Source: an uncultured Prevotella sp. (GTDB lineage Bacteria > Bacteroidota > Bacteroidia > Bacteroidales > Bacteroidaceae). Taken from it: DNA of 25,020 bases. Numbering within the stretch: the first letter of the stretch is position 1; each line of letters opens with the position of its first letter. The stretch covers positions 1 to 25,020 of the forward strand of contig CALEKA010000117.1 in NCBI GenBank assembly GCA_937898715.1, given 5' to 3'. The notes under the pieces are model-generated. The model had not been told where the DNA came from and searched no databases. It saw only the letters and a list, made by a program, of their open reading frames with translations. Made by a program: the position numbers and the translations under genes. Positions 15,733 through 21,651 of the stretch are shown here, piece by piece.

Positions 15733-16365
15733 ATGCTCATTCTCTCTTCCCTCTACCTCCCCCCCATCCAATACTTTGCCCACCTCTATGCCGACCCCGT
15801 GGCCATAGAAGACCAGGGCGAGCACTTCATCAAGCAGACCTATCGCAACCGCTGCCTCATAGCCACCCCCAACGGACCGCAAGCACTCACCATCCCCGTA
15901 GTGCGCGACGGAAGCGGTGGCCACACCCCCATGCACGACGTGCGCATCTCCTCCCACGGCAACTGGCGCCACCTCCACTGGAACGCCCTCGTATCGGCCT
16001 ACGAGAACAGCCCCTACTTCGAATACTATGCCGACGACTTCCAAGCACTCTTCGACCGCCCCTACGACCGCCTCGCCAACTTCAACACCGACCTCCGTTC
16101 CCTCATCCTCGAACTGCTGCAACTCACGCCCCAGATCCGAGTAAGCACCGACTACGTCACTCCTCTCCCCGCTGCAGCCACCGACCTGCGCACCCTCATC
16201 GCCCCCAAGGCCACGATCGAGAGCGATCCATCATTTCAGCCCAAGGCCTACTACCAAGTGTTCCAAGAGCGCACCGGCTTCCAGCCCAACCTCAGCATCG
16301 TCGACCTCCTCTTCAACCTTGGCCCCGAGAGCCGCCTCATCCTCAAGCAAAGCCTCAACCATTAG
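15733..16365 (+). CDS. WbqC-family protein
   Basis: A 210-residue protein of the WbqC family, recognised by the start ILSSLYLPPIQYFAHLYA, then FIKQTYRNRCLIATPNGPQALTIPV, the central WRHLHWNALVSAYENSPYFEYYADDF, and the later YYQVFQERTGFQPNLSIVDLLFNLGPES. WbqC-like proteins are linked to polysaccharide or O-antigen loci in some bacteria, but the biochemical role is not established. Length is usual for the Bacteroidales form (~200). It is the last member of the dapB-lepB-S26-WbqC order seen in relatives. The preceding 389-bp hairpin array may isolate its expression from the upstream genes. Start ATG at 15733 is the first codon of the conserved N-terminus. Confidence 0.88.
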   Translation: MLILSSLYLPPIQYFAHLYADPVAIEDQGEHFIKQTYRNRCLIATPNGPQALTIPVVRDGSGGHTPMHDVRISSHGNWRHLHWNALVSAYENSPYFEYYADDFQALFDRPYDRLANFNTDLRSLILELLQLTPQIRVSTDYVTPLPAAATDLRTLIAPKATIESDPSFQPKAYYQVFQERTGFQPNLSIVDLLFNLGPESRLILKQSLNH

Positions 16366-16387
16366 ACCATTTTCCCCCTCCACCCTT

Positions 16388-16478
16388 TCCCCCACCCAGT
16401 TCTGTGAGCATGAGAGAGCAAGTTCCCCCACCCAGTTCTGTGAGTATGAGAGAGCAAGTTCCCCCACCCAGTTCTGTG
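16388..16478. repeat. 36-bp direct repeat leading into a REP-like hairpin
   Basis: CCCAGTTCTGTG recurs at 16395, 16431 and 16467 with a 36-bp period; the intervening text, AGCATGAGAGAGCAAGTTCC, is nearly identical in both full units. The third copy continues into the GC hairpin at 16478. The same CCCAGTTCTGTG lead precedes hairpins at 10521 and 19282, so this is a multiplied lead segment of that element. Confidence 0.8.
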
Positions 16479-16735
16479 GGCGACGCGTCCCGCGTCGGCA
16501 TCAAAAGCGACCAAGAGGTAAGTTCAAAGGAAGTGGGGGCGAACCGTCTCGGTTCGGCTTGGTACGCGAGGCTCGATGCCGAAGCGGAGCAAGACTCCTT
16601 TCCCAGCATGCAGTCTTTTACGCCAGCTTGGGCATTGAGCCCTTCGCTACCGTGCCGAAGCGGGACGCTTCGCCCCCACTGCCTATAGGCCCACTGCATG
16701 ATATGCGGTTGATGCCGACGCGAGACGCGTCGCCC
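16478..16735. repeat. Nested REP-like hairpins with three arm sequences
   Basis: An outer facing pair (16478-16499 and 16714-16735) has CGACGCG/CGCGTCG arms. Inside it lie two variants: 16535-16558 with CGAACCG-TCT-CGGTTCG, and 16654-16677 with CGAAGCG-GGA-CGCTTCG. A degraded piece, GATGCCGAAGCGGAGC, is at about 16575-16590. The outer GGGG lead and GGC tail are conserved in all, while the inner arm bases change together on both sides. No gene is supported in this block. Confidence 0.8.
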
Positions 16736-16778
16736 ACAGAATCGGTTAATACCTGAATGTATTACTTATTACTTATTT

Positions 16779-17014
16779 AAGTTTCGGATTTAGTATAAGC
16801 GGGCTGAAAGCCCAATGAATTCCATAGCCCAAGGCAACGCCTTGGGTAGAGATAATCAAGAACGATACGCCCTGTAAGGGCAGAAGTAAGGACAATATAT
16901 TTCTACTTTTGCCCTTACAGGGCGAAACAATACTGCTTACGGGATACCCAGGGCGATGCCCTGGGCTATGAATATCATTGGGCTTTCAGCCCGCCCATTC
17001 TAAATCCGAAACTT
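16779..17014. mobile_element. MITE-like palindromic element, copy 1 (~236 bp)
   Basis: Terminal inverted repeats AAGTTTCGGATTTAG (16779-16793) and CTAAATCCGAAACTT (17000-17014) match perfectly. Inside are mirrored hairpins: GGGCTGAAAGCCC, CCCAAGGCAACGCCTTGGG and GCCCTGTAAGGGC on the left, and GCCCTTACAGGGC, CCCAGGGCGATGCCCTGGG and GGGCTTTCAGCCC on the right, so the whole element is one imperfect palindrome. It has no coding capacity. It is embedded in heptad repeat sequence (ATTACTTATT on both sides); a target-site duplication is not clear. A TACTTTTG box lies at the centre. Confidence 0.75.
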
Positions 17015-17035
17015 GAATTAATTATTACTTATCAC

Positions 17036-17572
17036 TTGTTTCCAGATTTCCACACCCACAACCTCCAAGCCACCGACGCCACGATCAATCTCCCCCTCGA
17101 GTGGACGCTCCATCCCGAGCAGTTTCAGCCCCGCGAGGGAGCCACATACTCCGCGGGCATACACCCCTGGTGGACCGACGACGAAGCCCGCACGCGTCAG
17201 ATGCTCCAGGCGCTTCCCCAGTTGCTCCGCCACCCACAGGTAGTAGCCCTGGGCGAATGCGGTCTCGACGCCCTTCGCGGAGCCTCGCTCGACGAGCAAG
17301 AACGCATCTTCCGCCTCCAGATCCGTATGGCAGAAGCATTGGGCAAACCCGTCACGCTCCACATCGTACGCTGTTTCGACCGCCTCTTGCGTCTGCACAA
17401 GGAGCTACGCCCCACCACGCAGTGGACCGTGCACGGTTTCCGAGGCAAACCTGCCTTAGCAAAGCAATTGCTCCAAGCCGGCCTCGACCTCAGCTTTGGC
17501 ATCCACTACAACCAGCAGTCGTGGGACATCACGCCTGAAGGACGCAGACACAAGGAGAGCGATGATCTCTAA
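17036..17572 (+). CDS. TatD-family metal-dependent hydrolase, C-terminally truncated
   Basis: A 178-residue TatD-type TIM-barrel hydrolase. Metal ligands are visible: H6-x-H8 (FHTHN), E74 in ALGECGLD, H109 in VTLHIVRCFD, H133 in TVHGFRGKP, and the last Asp in KESDDL at the extreme C-terminus. Bacteroidales relatives are about 210-220 residues, so the final helix or two are missing: the stop follows the last ligand directly and lies in a small repeat-derived hairpin. TatD proteins act as nucleases (DNA 3' processing), but this short branch is uncharacterised. The start is TTG; no in-frame ATG or GTG lies upstream near the conserved N-terminus. The gene may be functional, weakened or decaying. 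Confidence 0.75.
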   Translation: MFPDFHTHNLQATDATINLPLEWTLHPEQFQPREGATYSAGIHPWWTDDEARTRQMLQALPQLLRHPQVVALGECGLDALRGASLDEQERIFRLQIRMAEALGKPVTLHIVRCFDRLLRLHKELRPTTQWTVHGFRGKPALAKQLLQAGLDLSFGIHYNQQSWDITPEGRRHKESDDL

Positions 17573-17592
17573 GCATAGAGAGCATCGCTCTC
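17555..17592 (+). repeat. Hairpin repeats overlapping the TatD-gene stop
   Basis: GAGAGCGATG (17555-17564) pairs with CATCGCTCTC (17583-17592) across the TAA at 17570-17572. Two further units built on AGCATAGAGA and CGCTCTCTA follow to about 17615. This could act as a terminator but has no T tract. It appears to have replaced the normal 3' end of the gene. Confidence 0.6.
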
Positions 17593-17612
17593 TAAGCATA
17601 GAGATCTTCGCT

Positions 17613-17802
17613 CTCTAAGTATTAAGTATTAAGTATTAAGTATTACATACTGGCTGGAAGACTTGCACCAAGCATGTAATACTTAATACTTTATACTTAA
17701 TACTTCGAAGTCCGCCAGCATGTAATACTTTGAAGTCCGCCAGCATGTAATACTTTGTATTCCGCCAGCATGTAATACTTAATACTTAATACTTAATACT
17801 TA
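17613..17802. repeat. Heptad and 25-bp tandem repeats upstream of tyrS
   Basis: AAGTATT heptads (17616-17646) are followed by ACTTGCACCAAGCATGTAATACTT and heptads to about 17705. TCCGCCAGCATGTAATACTT then repeats with a 25-bp period at 17711, 17736 and 17761, and a last heptad run ends at 17802, just before the promoter. Confidence 0.85.
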
Positions 17803-17811
17803 TTTTTTTTG

Positions 17812-17819
17812 TACCTTTG
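17812..17819 (+). promoter_or_regulatory. -7 box of tyrS promoter
   Basis: TACCTTTG at 17812-17819 is a strong TAnnTTTG match. Transcription would start near 17826, leaving a leader of about 26 nt. The heptad repeat run abuts the promoter upstream, and no clear -33 TTTG is visible at the right distance. Confidence 0.65.
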
Positions 17820-17851
17820 CCTCAAAATCAACAAAACACACATACGTTACA

Positions 17852-19147
17852 ATGAATTTTGTAGAAGAACTCAAATGGCGCGGCATGCTCCATCAGATGA
17901 TGCCGGGCACTGAAGAACTCCTCGAAAAGGGCATGGCCACAGCCTACGTAGGCATCGACCCCACAGCCGATTCCCTCCACATTGGCCACCTCTGCTCCGT
18001 CATGATGCTCCGCCACTTCCAGCGTGCGGGCCACAAGCCACTGGCACTCGTCGGCGGTGCAACAGGTATGATCGGCGACCCTTCTGGCAAAAGCGCTGAG
18101 CGCAACCTCCTCACCGAAGACATACTCCGCCACAACGTGGCATGCATCAAGAAGCAACTCTCCCACTTCCTCGACTTCGACTCCGATGCACCCAATGCCG
18201 CAGAGCTCGTCAACAACTACGACTGGATGAAAGACTTCACCTTCCTCGACTTCGCACGCGAGATAGGTAAGCACATCACCGTAAACTATATGATGGCCAA
18301 GGACAGCGTGAAGAAGCGCCTCAACGGCGAAGCTCGCGACGGACTCTCATTCACAGAGTTCACCTACCAGCTACTCCAAGGCTACGACTTCCTCCACCTC
18401 TACGAGACCAAGAACTGCAAACTCCAGATGGGCGGTTCCGATCAGTGGGGCAACATCACCACCGGTACAGAGCTCATCCGCCGTACCCTCGGTGCCGATG
18501 CCGATGCCTACGCACTCACCTGTCCCCTCATCACCAAGGCCGACGGCAAGAAGTTTGGCAAGACAGAGCAAGGCAACGTATGGCTCGATCGTCGCTACAC
18601 CACCCCCTACAAGTTCTACCAGTTCTGGCTCAACGTAGGCGATGAAGAAGCAGAGCGCTACATCAAGATATTCACCACCCTCCCCCACGAGGAGATCGAA
18701 GCCCTCATCTCAGAGCATCGTGCCGATCCCGGACGCCGCATCCTCCAGAAGAAGCTCGGTGAAGAAGTGACCTGCATGGTCCACAGCCGCGAAGACTACG
18801 AGATGGCTCTCGAAGCCTCCAACATCCTCTTCGGCAAAGCCACCAAGGACAGCCTCCTCAAGCTCGACGAAGCCACCTTCTTGAGCGTGTTCGACGGTGT
18901 GCCCCACTTCGAAGTAAGCCGTGACCAAGCCCTCGGCGCAAAGGCAGTCGACCTCATGGCAGAGGCCACCCAGTGCTTCGCCTCAAAGGGCGAGATGCGC
19001 AAGCTCACCCAGGGCGGTGGCGTAAGCCTCAACAAGGAGAAGCTCACCGCATTCGACCAGGAGATCACCGCCGACGACCTCATCGATGGCAAATACCTCC
19101 TCGTACAGCGCGGTAAGAAGAACTACTTCCTCATCACAGTGAAGTAA
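17852..19147 (+). CDS. tyrS: Tyrosyl-tRNA synthetase
   Basis: A 431-residue class I synthetase that charges tRNA-Tyr. The N-terminal catalytic domain shows YVGIDPTADSLHIGHLCSVMML (HIGH at residues 43-46), GGATGMIGDPSGKSAER, the tyrosine-pocket segment TYQLLQGYDFLHLYE with QMGGSDQWGNITTG, and the KMSKS-equivalent KFGKT at residues 234-238. The C-terminal S4-like RNA-binding region (about 360-431) has GGVSLNKEKL and GKYLLVQRGKKNYFLI. Length is normal. The start follows the promoter by 32 bp with no competing ATG. The gene is probably monocistronic, since repeats flank it on both sides; it lies between the two MITE-like copies. Confidence 0.95.
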   Translation: MNFVEELKWRGMLHQMMPGTEELLEKGMATAYVGIDPTADSLHIGHLCSVMMLRHFQRAGHKPLALVGGATGMIGDPSGKSAERNLLTEDILRHNVACIKKQLSHFLDFDSDAPNAAELVNNYDWMKDFTFLDFAREIGKHITVNYMMAKDSVKKRLNGEARDGLSFTEFTYQLLQGYDFLHLYETKNCKLQMGGSDQWGNITTGTELIRRTLGADADAYALTCPLITKADGKKFGKTEQGNVWLDRRYTTPYKFYQFWLNVGDEEAERYIKIFTTLPHEEIEALISEHRADPGRRILQKKLGEEVTCMVHSREDYEMALEASNILFGKATKDSLLKLDEATFLSVFDGVPHFEVSRDQALGAKAVDLMAEATQCFASKGEMRKLTQGGGVSLNKEKLTAFDQEITADDLIDGKYLLVQRGKKNYFLITVK

Positions 19148-19367
19148 AAGCCCTTTCTTTTAAGTAATAAGTAAAAAGTAATAAGTAATACATTTCTTTT
19201 AAGTAATAAGTAAAAAGTAATAAGTAATACATTCTGGCAGAGAGCCTTTACGTATTACTTATTACTTTTTTCTTTTATCACCCAGTTCTGTGGGCGACGC
19301 GTCTCGCGTCGGCACCAGTATTGGCTGAAAACGCAAGAATGTATTACTTTTTACTTATTACTTACTG
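19148..19367. repeat. Heptad repeat spacer after tyrS with one REP-like hairpin
   Basis: Two direct copies of TTTCTTTTAAGTAATAAGTA (about 19154 and 19193) lead into ATACATTCTGGC and a reverse heptad run. A single hairpin, CGACGCG-TCT-CGCGTCG, with the CCCAGTTCTGTG lead lies at 19282-19303. AGTATTGGCTGAAAACGCAAGAATGTATTACTT and further heptad copies then run up to the element at 19368. No gene is present. Confidence 0.8.
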
Positions 19368-19601
19368 AAGTTTCGGATTTAGGATGGGCGGGCTGAAAGC
19401 CCAATGAATTCCATAGCCCAAGGCAACGCCTTGGGTAGAGATAATCAAGAACGATACGCCCTGTAAGGGCAGAAGTAAGGACAATATATTTCTACTTTTG
19501 CCCTTACAGGGCGAAACAATACTGCTTACGGGATACCCAGGGCGATGCCCTGGGCTATGGAATTCATTGGGCTTTCAGCCCGCCTATTCTAAATCCGAAA
19601 C
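19368..19601. mobile_element. MITE-like palindromic element, copy 2 (~234 bp)
   Basis: Same element as at 16779: left end AAGTTTCGGATTTAG (19368-19382), right end CTAAATCCGAAAC (19589-19601). The interior is almost base-for-base identical; differences are confined to a few positions near each end (for example GATGGGCG against TATAAGCG, and GGAATTCATT against GAATATCATT). The high identity indicates recent duplication or gene conversion. It is again embedded in ATTACTTATT heptad sequence, in the spacer between convergent tyrS and the epimerase gene. Confidence 0.75.
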
Positions 19602-19630
19602 ATGAATTACTTATTACTTAAAAGAATGTA

Positions 19631-20809
19631 TTACTTGAACTTACTTATCCTCTCCAGCGTCTGCCAGCACTGCATCAGTCCGCGGGGCACGTGGAAGCAA
19701 CCCTTCCACTTACCACCCTTCAAGGGCAGGAGCACCTCGCCCTGACGGTTGAGATAGCCAAACCATTCGGGATACTCCGGATCGGCAAAGTGAGACCACA
19801 CGTAGTCGTGCACCCGCTGAAACCACTTCAGACACTCCTCGCTGCCCGTCAGCTCATAGCCCTTGAGCATCGTGATGAGCGTCTCGATATGTACCCACCA
19901 AAGTTTCTGGTCCCATTCAAGCTGCTGCGGTGGTAGGTCCAGACGGTCCATAAAGTAGAATATCCCACCATACTTCTCGTCCCAACCATAGTCCACCTCG
20001 TTCAGCGCAATCTGCGTAGCACGTTCTATCAAGTCCTGACGCCCTAAGCGCTTACCAAGATCCATGATGAACCACATCGCCTCAATGGCATGTCCAGGAT
20101 TGAGCAGTCGGCCCTCAAAGCAGTCGACGAGTTCACCATCCCGGCCCAGATTCTCCACAATCAGCCCCATCTCTGGGCGGTAGAACACCTCCATCACCTC
20201 ATGAATGCATCGCTCAATCGTCCGATCCAGGAAATCCTTGTCGATGAGCGGCTCTATCTCGAGCGCCACATTGCAGAGAATCATCGGCAGCGCAAAGCTC
20301 TTGAGCTCACGTGCCCCCGGTGCCGCCTTGTTCCATCGACCCTTCGGATTGTCCTGCTTCTGGAGCACAATGTCGAATGTGCGGCGTGCTATCTCGGCAT
20401 ACTCCTCGCTACCCGTAGCAATCGCCAACTGTCCGAAAGCTATCACGGCAAACGTGTAAGAAAATATATTGTAAGGCTCCACCAGCGGATGCCCCTCGCG
20501 GTCGAGCGAGAAGTACCAATTATAATGGCCATCGTGGCCGTACTTCTTGAGAAATTCAGCCCCCTGTATGGCACAGTCGAGCCATTCCTGCCGCCGTTCT
20601 ATCTTATTATAAAGCGTGGCAAACATCCACACCTCGCGGCCTTGCATCCACACGAACTTGTCCGTATCGAACACGCGTCCATCGCGCTCCAAGCACGTGA
20701 AGTAGCCACCATATTCCTTATCCTGAGAGTGCTTGAGCCAGAAGGGAATCACCTTGTCAAGCAGTTCGCGTCTGTACTGCTCCGAGAGTTGCTTAAAGTC
20801 TGTATTCAT
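19631..20809 (-). CDS. N-acylglucosamine 2-epimerase (AGE) family protein
   Basis: A 392-residue (alpha/alpha)6-barrel protein of the AGE/renin-binding-protein family, which interconverts N-acetylglucosamine and N-acetylmannosamine in sugar and sialic-acid metabolism. Family features: YGGYFTCLERDGRVFDTDKFVWMQGREVWMFA near residues 33-65, LNPGHAIEAMWF around 245 with the likely catalytic His, KLWWVHIETL around 305-315, and the C-terminal GGKWKGCFHVPRGLM with the second His. Length matches AGE (about 390-400). Cellobiose 2-epimerase is the closest alternative, but the GKWKGCFHVPR ending favours the AGE branch. No sialic-acid genes are adjacent. It has its own promoter about 145 bp upstream and converges on tyrS. 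Confidence 0.87.
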   Translation of the reverse strand: MNTDFKQLSEQYRRELLDKVIPFWLKHSQDKEYGGYFTCLERDGRVFDTDKFVWMQGREVWMFATLYNKIERRQEWLDCAIQGAEFLKKYGHDGHYNWYFSLDREGHPLVEPYNIFSYTFAVIAFGQLAIATGSEEYAEIARRTFDIVLQKQDNPKGRWNKAAPGARELKSFALPMILCNVALEIEPLIDKDFLDRTIERCIHEVMEVFYRPEMGLIVENLGRDGELVDCFEGRLLNPGHAIEAMWFIMDLGKRLGRQDLIERATQIALNEVDYGWDEKYGGIFYFMDRLDLPPQQLEWDQKLWWVHIETLITMLKGYELTGSEECLKWFQRVHDYVWSHFADPEYPEWFGYLNRQGEVLLPLKGGKWKGCFHVPRGLMQCWQTLERISKFK

Positions 20810-20953
20810 ATTGATATCATATCCGACGTGAGAAATATAGGAAGATTACTGTAGTTTTCTCTATAAGAGTTTCCATCCTCCTACTAACAATTGGTTGACA
20901 AGTCAGAGAAGTGTAAGCTATGAGTTTTTCTCCTTGCCTTATCTCCCTATCTG

Positions 20954-20961
20954 CAAAGGTA
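20954..20961 (-). promoter_or_regulatory. -7 box of the epimerase promoter
   Basis: The complement of 20954-20961 reads TACCTTTG, a strong TAnnTTTG box. Transcription would start near 20947, giving a leader of about 137 nt to the ATG at 20809. That leader shows no recognised riboswitch. The strip between this promoter and 21036 holds nothing else that I can identify. Confidence 0.6.
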
Positions 20962-21036
20962 AGAAAACTCTTGAGAGATAACTCATTTTCTCACCGAAAA
21001 AAGCACCTTCCACCCATCAATAAAGCCCTCCACCAC

Positions 21037-21180
21037 ATGGGCCGCCCCCGCGAGCGCCGCCCCTGGTTCAACCGCTCATGGTACATCTCCGTAGAAGTAC
21101 TCAAACGCCACATGGCAGCCATCCTCGGAGACCAATTCGCAGGAGCATTCGACAACCTCACAGACAGACAACGAGGATAA
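21037..21180 (+). CDS. Small basic hypothetical protein at the phage boundary
   Basis: A 47-residue protein, MGRPRERRPWFNRSW..., rich in Arg and Trp at the N-terminus and ending LGDQFAGAFDNLTDRQRG. It is not recognised. The frame stays open upstream to 20920, but that extension crosses the epimerase promoter, so the ATG at 21037 is preferred; a start around 20995 (KKHLPPINKALHH) cannot be excluded. It could be a small phage protein or the remnant 3' end of a larger one. Base composition resembles the tape measure gene downstream. Confidence 0.4.
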   Translation: MGRPRERRPWFNRSWYISVEVLKRHMAAILGDQFAGAFDNLTDRQRG

Positions 21181-21257
21181 CCCCTACACATAGAATCGCT
21201 AAAAACTATAATCGATAGAAAAACTAAAAAAGAACCCCTATACTCCCCAAAAAACCT

Positions 21258-21265
21258 TACCTTTG
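21258..21265 (+). promoter_or_regulatory. -7 box upstream of the 89-residue gene
   Basis: TACCTTTG at 21258-21265 lies 32 bp before the ATG at 21298, the same spacing as at tyrS and dapB. The upstream sequence is A-rich with no evident TTTG at the -33 position. This is a host-type promoter in front of a phage-like gene. Confidence 0.6.
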
Positions 21266-21297
21266 CCCACACATCACAACTAAAACCTTACACAAAC

Positions 21298-21567
21298 ATG
21301 GCAGACATCATCTTCTACACCATCTGCGGAATCATCCTCGCCGTGCTCTTTTGCATAGCCTATGCCTTCCACAAAATGGAAAAGTATCGCTCTCAACCAT
21401 GGAGTACCCCAAAGCCCCGGAAGCCCCGCCGCCCACTCACCGAGCAAGAAAAGCAAACCAGAGCACTCCAAAGCATAGAGCGCGAAGTACGCCGAGGACG
21501 CATCTTCGGTCGCAAAGTCAACGAATGGACATGGTGGACATACTGGGGCAAATCCAAAAACAAATAA
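21298..21567 (+). CDS. Small single-pass membrane protein, phage-associated
   Basis: An 89-residue protein. Residues about 4-24 are a hydrophobic membrane segment (IIFYTICGIILAVLFCIAYAF). The rest is basic and proline-rich (PWSTPKPRKPRRPLTEQEKQ), then a helix (ALQSIEREVRRGRIFGRKV) and a Trp-rich end (EWTWWTYWGK). No family is recognised. The N-out/C-in topology suggested by the positive tail is inferred. It has its own promoter and is separated from the tape measure gene by a terminator-like hairpin, so it may be expressed apart from it, for example as a lysogenic or membrane-acting protein; this is speculation. Confidence 0.6.
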   Translation: MADIIFYTICGIILAVLFCIAYAFHKMEKYRSQPWSTPKPRKPRRPLTEQEKQTRALQSIEREVRRGRIFGRKVNEWTWWTYWGKSKNK

Positions 21568-21595
21568 CGCCACACTGTCTTTCCCCCCCCACGAG

Positions 21596-21638
21596 AAACG
21601 TGTTACATTTGGCCAATAACCATTTGTAACACGTTTTT
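21596..21638 (+). terminator. Perfect 12-bp inverted repeat before the tape measure gene
   Basis: AAACGTGTTACA (21596-21607) pairs exactly with TGTAACACGTTT (21625-21636) over a 17-nt loop and is followed by two more T residues, so TTTTT ends the stem. It fits a rho-independent terminator for the 89-residue gene, and its symmetry would equally suit a repressor operator. It ends 13 bp before the ATG at 21652. Confidence 0.7.
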
Positions 21639-21651
21639 CCCTTTCCACAAT

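Noticed and set aside
16366..16778. Protein-coding gene in the spacer after the WbqC gene
   Set aside because: Open frames here (up to about 145 residues) are made of the repeat text itself on both strands and have no family features.
17705..17780. CRISPR or iteron array upstream of tyrS
   Set aside because: The 25-bp units are contiguous without unique spacers, and there is no replication protein gene nearby; they are part of the spacer repeat system.
20090..20854. 254-residue open frame on the plus strand
   Set aside because: It is antisense to the epimerase gene, which has the family motifs and a promoter on the minus strand.
20810..20947. Riboswitch in the long leader of the epimerase gene
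   Set aside because: The leader is about 137 nt, but I see no recognised aptamer core or terminator hairpin in it.
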